From Lachnospiraceae bacterium (GTDB lineage Bacteria; Bacillota_A; Clostridia; Lachnospirales; Lachnospiraceae): a stretch of DNA of 9,503 nt. A model generated the notes under the pieces. It was not told the origin of the DNA, did no database searches, and was given only the letters and a program-made list of their open reading frames with translations. The translations under genes and the position numbers were made by a program. Positions 5,628-9,503 of the stretch are shown piece by piece (the stretch's first letter is position 1; each line of letters starts with the position of its first letter). The stretch spans positions 1 to 9,503 of the forward strand of contig JAIKXO010000054.1 in NCBI GenBank assembly GCA_024684065.1, written 5' to 3'.

Positions 5628-7295
5628 ATGAAGATCCGAAACAGATTCCTGGCATCAATTTTGACAGCTTCGATGCTTGCGTCCATGCTTACCGGATGTG
5701 CTGCCACGCCGGATATTGCGGCTCCTGCCGAGCCTGCGGCTGAACAGGCGGCAGAAACAGAAACAGAGACAGAGACAGTGACAGAAAGCGAGGTAAGTGA
5801 AGATGAGCAGGCCGCGGCTGCAGAGGCTGAGACTGCCGCACAGAATATGCTTGCCATAGCGGCAAAGGGCTATACAGGCCTTACAAATCTTGTAAATAAA
5901 AACAATGATGATGGTTCATATTATTATGAAGATATGACAGAGGATGGAGACACGATCATCACAAATATGTGCGCCCCTGCAAAGGATCCCGGAGATGACG
6001 GCGTAGAGGCATATGTGAAGTCCTTTGTTGAGGAAGCGGTTAAGGAAGGCTGCGAGGTAAATGAAGTAAGCTTATATGAAGAGCTGAGCGCAGATTTATC
6101 CTATCCTGCCTACAGGGTAAACTGGGAATGGGGTTCAAATGAAGATACCAGATGGGGAACCGGTGTCGTGATCCCTACCGACACGTTTACCTATTATTAC
6201 GGCTACAGCTGTCCCGCGGATTTCTACGAGGATAACGAGGCTTTCTATGACGAAGAGCTTAAAGGAATTGAGCTTATAAGCATTGAGGATGTCAGCGCGG
6301 ACTCGTCCGAACAGGCTGTTTCCATTGACCGGGCCGCCCTCTCCCTCGGCAATGATGAGAACAAAGGGGAGGAATCCGAGGAGATAGAGCCTGAAGCGGC
6401 TGACATCGCAGCAGACGCATCCGGCAGCGAAAAGAAGCAGTCCGATGACGAACTGACAAGAGATTTTAAGCCCGCGGAAACGGCAGTAACGGCCAAGGAC
6501 CTTGCAGGATACTGGAAATATGATGCTTATGATGAAATGTATCTTGCTATATATGATTCCGGAAGCTATGAAACCTATGATATGAAGACAGATGATCTTC
6601 TGACCGAAGGGAAATATGAGATTAACGGGTCACAGCTTGAAATGACCGAAAAGGGAGCGGATTCAGCTGAGATACTTACTATCCTTGGTCCCCTCAGGCT
6701 TAAGGATAATGAAGGCGATACACTGTCCCCCTATATCCCCGTAAAGCCGACCACAGCGAATACTTCTGATTCATCAGAAGTGAACAGAAGGTACGGAGAA
6801 TATGACGCATATTATGAAGAACAGAGTGATGGAAGATATAAGCTCAGGTCTCCTTCAAAGGGCGTATACTTAGTGTTCCCGAGCTGGTATAATTCCGGAG
6901 AAGCCGATGATTATCTGTGGGCTTCCGATGGTGATATAGCCTGCGTCACTGCAAGGAACGTAACAGATGAGTATTATTCATTTGCCGGAACCGATGAGGA
7001 ATTCTTAAGGAAGGTTGGAAGCCATTATCTTGTGCAGGATTTCTTTGATATCTACGGGGAAAACGATGGCATAGCTGATTCCAAGTACACCTGGGGAAAT
7101 GACAACGGCACGGTTGCCACTATCACGGCAAATATGTGGAATGACTGGTATGATGTCAACGTTTGCACAAAGCTGTTTGTTTCCGGCTTTAACGACGGTA
7201 CCTGCGAGATCATGATAATCAACTCCTTCTACGGATACGGAGACAATTCTTCAAAAGAGAACATGAAGGCCATGGCCGCCGGAGCGATGCATTAG
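5628..7295 (+). CDS. Large multidomain lipoprotein with Glu/Thr repeat stalk and lipocalin-like domain
   Basis: A 555-residue exported lipoprotein. Lipobox LTGC gives Cys24 as the lipidated residue. Residues about 25-75 are an Ala/Pro/Glu/Thr linker that includes a (Glu-Thr)n stretch encoded by a hexamer repeat. Residues about 78-215 form a first globular domain with strands such as YPAYRVNWEWGS and TFTYYYGYSC. A long acidic, low-complexity linker (about 220-285) follows. Residues about 292-370 resemble a lipocalin-like or META-type beta barrel: LAGYWKYDAYDEMYLAIYDS, then EGKYEINGSQLEMTEKG. A last domain (about 400-545) begins LRSPSKGVYLVFPSWYNSG and resembles the first domain in strand pattern, perhaps a PsbP/DUF1795-like fold; that comparison is by eye and weak. 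No enzyme motif is seen. It ends 16 bases before the protease gene, the tightest spacing in the run, so the two are probably translated from one message. Confidence 0.75.
   Translation: MKIRNRFLASILTASMLASMLTGCAATPDIAAPAEPAAEQAAETETETETVTESEVSEDEQAAAAEAETAAQNMLAIAAKGYTGLTNLVNKNNDDGSYYYEDMTEDGDTIITNMCAPAKDPGDDGVEAYVKSFVEEAVKEGCEVNEVSLYEELSADLSYPAYRVNWEWGSNEDTRWGTGVVIPTDTFTYYYGYSCPADFYEDNEAFYDEELKGIELISIEDVSADSSEQAVSIDRAALSLGNDENKGEESEEIEPEAADIAADASGSEKKQSDDELTRDFKPAETAVTAKDLAGYWKYDAYDEMYLAIYDSGSYETYDMKTDDLLTEGKYEINGSQLEMTEKGADSAEILTILGPLRLKDNEGDTLSPYIPVKPTTANTSDSSEVNRRYGEYDAYYEEQSDGRYKLRSPSKGVYLVFPSWYNSGEADDYLWASDGDIACVTARNVTDEYYSFAGTDEEFLRKVGSHYLVQDFFDIYGENDGIADSKYTWGNDNGTVATITANMWNDWYDVNVCTKLFVSGFNDGTCEIMIINSFYGYGDNSSKENMKAMAAGAMH
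5751..5786 (+). repeat. In-frame ACAGAR hexamer repeat encoding a Glu-Thr stalk
   Basis: Six consecutive hexamers read GCAGAA, ACAGAA, ACAGAG, ACAGAG, ACAGTG, ACAGAA. They encode Ala-Glu then alternating Thr-Glu with one Val at residues 42-53 of the large lipoprotein. Because the unit is six bases, slippage would change stalk length without breaking the frame. The copies are imperfect, which lowers the slippage rate. Confidence 0.85.
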
Positions 7296-7311
7296 GACAG
7301 GAGACAGGTAT

Positions 7312-9474
7312 ATGACGGCAGGCAGATCAAAATATGCTTTATTTATCGCGGCACTGTTAATTCTGTTATTGGGCTTCAGAATCAACGCAGCTACACAGAC
7401 CCAGGCCGTGGACCAGGATACTGAGTCCACGGCCAGAGGGCTTGCCGGAAAGAAAGGGCAGTCGGCTGAGGCTGATGATAACGCGAAGACCTCTTCCTAT
7501 GCCGAGCCCGTAGAGGTATATAAGGGGCATCTGGATACCGTGGTGCTCATCTACATGGTAGGTTCAAACCTTGAATCGCAAAACGGGCTTGGAACAAAAG
7601 ACATTCATGAGATCTGCGATGCATATAAAAAAGCCGGGAAATCTGACCAGCCCGTAAAGTTCGTAGTACAGACCGGAGGCGCAAATAGCTGGTCTCCCGA
7701 TTTCAAAATACCCGCGGATAAAAGCGCGAGATTTGAGGTCGTCGGTGAAGAGTTTGTACTGAAGCAGGAATTTGAGCTTGCAAACATGGCAAACCCCGGA
7801 ACCCTTTCCGATTTTATAGCCTGGGGCATGGCATCCTATCCCGCAGACCGCTATGGCCTGATACTCTGGGATCACGGCGGCGGCCCTGTCCTTGGCTTTG
7901 GGGCCGATGAGACGCACTCGGGATCCATGATGCGTCTCCAGCAGCTCAAGAAGGCATTTGAAACAGCAGGCGGCCGCTTTGCTTTTATCGGCTTTGATGC
8001 CTGCCTTATGGGAACAGTTGAAACTGCCTATATGTTAAAGCCATTTGCCGATTACATGATCGCTTCTGAAGAAATGGAGCCCGGAAACGGCTGGTATTAT
8101 ACTAACTGGGTCGGAGCCCTTCTTAAGGATCCCAAGGTTTCCGTTGAAACCTTCGGCAAAATGATAGTTGATGATTTTGCAGAATCCAACGAGAAGGAAG
8201 GCAATCTCTATACGCTGTCGCTCATTGATCTGGAAAAGCTCGATGATGTATACAAAAAGCTTATGGATTTTGCGGGTCAGTCCGAAAAAGCGCTTGAGGC
8301 GGATAAGTACGTCACTCTCTCAAAGGCAAGGTATGATACGAGGAGCTTCGGAAACGGCGGCTATGATCAGATAGACATTATCGATTATGTGGATAAAGCA
8401 GGCGTTGCGGGCGGCGATACCTTAAAAAGCTCTGTTAAAAATGCCATAGTACATTTCCGGTCCAATATGGAGGGCGCAAACGGCCTTGCCATGTATTATC
8501 CCTATGATTATCTGGACCAGTACAGCAGGATGTACCAGCTTTTGGAGACCCTGGAATTTGACAAGGTCTACAGGGATTATTTCTCGGGCTTCTGTACGAT
8601 CAGGACGCTGTCTGATGAAGAGACAAGCCGTGGTAATGGCTTCTCGTCAGAGGACTGGTACAGGCCGGATATGAAGAGAATGTATTCGGCAGAGGCAGAG
8701 CCGGTGCTTCCGACGTTACTGCCGTATAAAACGATCGGCGATAAGACCGTGATAGATATTCCACGGGAAGAGATGGCCAAAATGACTTTTGTCGCCATGC
8801 ATGTATGGGCGGACGAGGGAACAGGTTTCCAGGAGCTGGGCCGGGATATCATTTCGGAAGCTTACTTCTATGACAGCAGTTCTAAAAATCCCAGTCTTCT
8901 GGATCACGAGACGGCTGATACCGATGAGTACTGTATCGTAGCAGACTATGACAAAACCTGGATAACGATAAATGATAAAGTGGTTCCTTACGACCTGGCG
9001 GATTACGGAACTAAGATTACCGAAAAAGGAGAGGAAATTACTTATTATTACGGTGACGTTCTCGCTTTACTGACAAGGGAAGGCAAAAAGGGCGAACCCG
9101 GCATTTCCGATGAAATGGTAGTTCTTCGTGTTGCAATTGAAATGACGCCTCATACGGGTAAGCTGACGGAAAATTCGGTTGACGCACGAGTCTGCGGATA
9201 CTGGGTTGTTGATGAGATGTCGCTTGAAGGAGGCGACAGCGTCAGAAACCTTCAGCAGTTTAAGGAGGGAGATAAGCTTACCTTTGTATCGTATTTCTGT
9301 GAATATGGCAATCCTGAAGAAGAAATACTCGAGTGGCCGGGTACTCTCACGGTACCGAAAGAAGGGCTTACCGTGGGATATGCTGATCTGAAAGACTATT
9401 CCTTCAACATCTGCTTTGAACTGTGGGATGTATTTCAAAATGTGTATTACACGGATTGGAGATATATAGACTGA
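7312..9474 (+). CDS. Exported clostripain-family (peptidase C11) cysteine protease
   Basis: A 720-residue exported protease of the clostripain family (clan CD, caspase-like fold; family members usually cleave after Arg or Lys). A hydrophobic stretch (about 8-22) then RINA|AT suggests a signal peptide cut near Ala26 or an uncleaved anchor; there is no lipobox. Residues 27-67 are a polar linker. The catalytic domain starts at about residue 77 with DTVVLIYMVGSNLES. His188 in LILWDHGGG and Cys231 in FIGFDACLMG form the dyad. ASEEMEPGNGWYY (about 254-266) is the usual family stretch after the catalytic cysteine. The caspase-like part extends to about 430. The remaining 290 residues are beta-rich (for example TWITINDKVVPYDLADYG) and may position substrate or bind the cell surface. 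The start is supported by CAGGAG (7298-7303), eight bases before the ATG. Neighbouring lipoproteins are possible substrates or partners, which is inference. Confidence 0.93.
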   Translation: MTAGRSKYALFIAALLILLLGFRINAATQTQAVDQDTESTARGLAGKKGQSAEADDNAKTSSYAEPVEVYKGHLDTVVLIYMVGSNLESQNGLGTKDIHEICDAYKKAGKSDQPVKFVVQTGGANSWSPDFKIPADKSARFEVVGEEFVLKQEFELANMANPGTLSDFIAWGMASYPADRYGLILWDHGGGPVLGFGADETHSGSMMRLQQLKKAFETAGGRFAFIGFDACLMGTVETAYMLKPFADYMIASEEMEPGNGWYYTNWVGALLKDPKVSVETFGKMIVDDFAESNEKEGNLYTLSLIDLEKLDDVYKKLMDFAGQSEKALEADKYVTLSKARYDTRSFGNGGYDQIDIIDYVDKAGVAGGDTLKSSVKNAIVHFRSNMEGANGLAMYYPYDYLDQYSRMYQLLETLEFDKVYRDYFSGFCTIRTLSDEETSRGNGFSSEDWYRPDMKRMYSAEAEPVLPTLLPYKTIGDKTVIDIPREEMAKMTFVAMHVWADEGTGFQELGRDIISEAYFYDSSSKNPSLLDHETADTDEYCIVADYDKTWITINDKVVPYDLADYGTKITEKGEEITYYYGDVLALLTREGKKGEPGISDEMVVLRVAIEMTPHTGKLTENSVDARVCGYWVVDEMSLEGGDSVRNLQQFKEGDKLTFVSYFCEYGNPEEEILEWPGTLTVPKEGLTVGYADLKDYSFNICFELWDVFQNVYYTDWRYID

Positions 9475-9477
9475 AAC

Positions 9478-9503
9478 AGGTGAAGCAGTGGGTGAAACAA
9501 GGG
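9478..9503 (+). other. Possible start of a further gene cut by the right edge
   Basis: After the protease stop at 9474, AGGTGA (9478-9483) could act as a ribosome binding site eight bases before a GTG at 9492. Another in-frame GTG is at 9480. Only a few codons are visible, beginning VKQWVKQG from the first GTG, so this cannot be distinguished from intergenic sequence. Confidence 0.15.

Noticed and set aside
9067..9438. 123-residue minus-strand frame opposite the protease 3' end
   Set aside because: It lies entirely opposite a strong C11 protease coding region and shows no family motif or start signal.
1..9503. CRISPR array, tRNA or rRNA genes, insertion sequence or phage genes
   Set aside because: No spaced direct repeats, no RNA gene signatures, and no transposase, integrase or phage structural motifs were seen on either strand.

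Overview
The window reads as chromosomal DNA of a Gram-positive Clostridia member, most likely a Lachnospiraceae-type gut or rumen anaerobe. This is an inference. It rests on strong GGAGG-type ribosome binding sites, four lipoprotein signal peptides with LxGC lipoboxes, RsiV-like (DUF3298) domains, a clostripain-family (C11) protease, moderate GC and gene-dense single-strand organisation. All supported genes are on the + strand.

Layout. Positions 2-196 are the 3' end of an unrecognised gene with an Ala/Pro/Gly-rich tail. A 227-base intergenic region follows, carrying two candidate promoters. Positions 424-2331 encode a 635-residue membrane protein with about seven N-terminal transmembrane segments, a GGDEF-like domain whose signature has become SRGRF, and a C-terminal EAL domain that keeps the expected catalytic residues. 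It is a likely membrane-bound cyclic-di-GMP phosphodiesterase. A 182-base gap with a good promoter candidate leads into a run of five secreted or surface genes.

The surface run. Positions 2514-3761 and 3826-4800 are neighbouring paralogous lipoproteins with RsiV-like C-terminal domains. Positions 4889-5545 encode a very tyrosine-rich lipoprotein. Positions 5628-7295 encode a 555-residue multidomain lipoprotein with a Glu/Thr repeat stalk and a lipocalin-like central domain. Positions 7312-9474 encode a 720-residue exported C11 protease with visible His and Cys catalytic residues. Gaps between these genes are 64, 88, 82 and 16 bases. No convincing factor-independent terminator is seen between them, so co-transcription is plausible. 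A perfect 22-base palindrome lies in the 88-base gap.

Interpretation. The five genes form a cell-envelope module: four lipid-anchored proteins and one secreted or membrane-tethered protease on the outer face of the membrane. The protease may process the neighbouring lipoproteins, or the lipoproteins may bind external ligands such as cell wall material or lysozyme. Both ideas are inference from domain type and neighbourhood only. The EAL protein may be separately transcribed, and nothing in the sequence ties it functionally to the surface genes.
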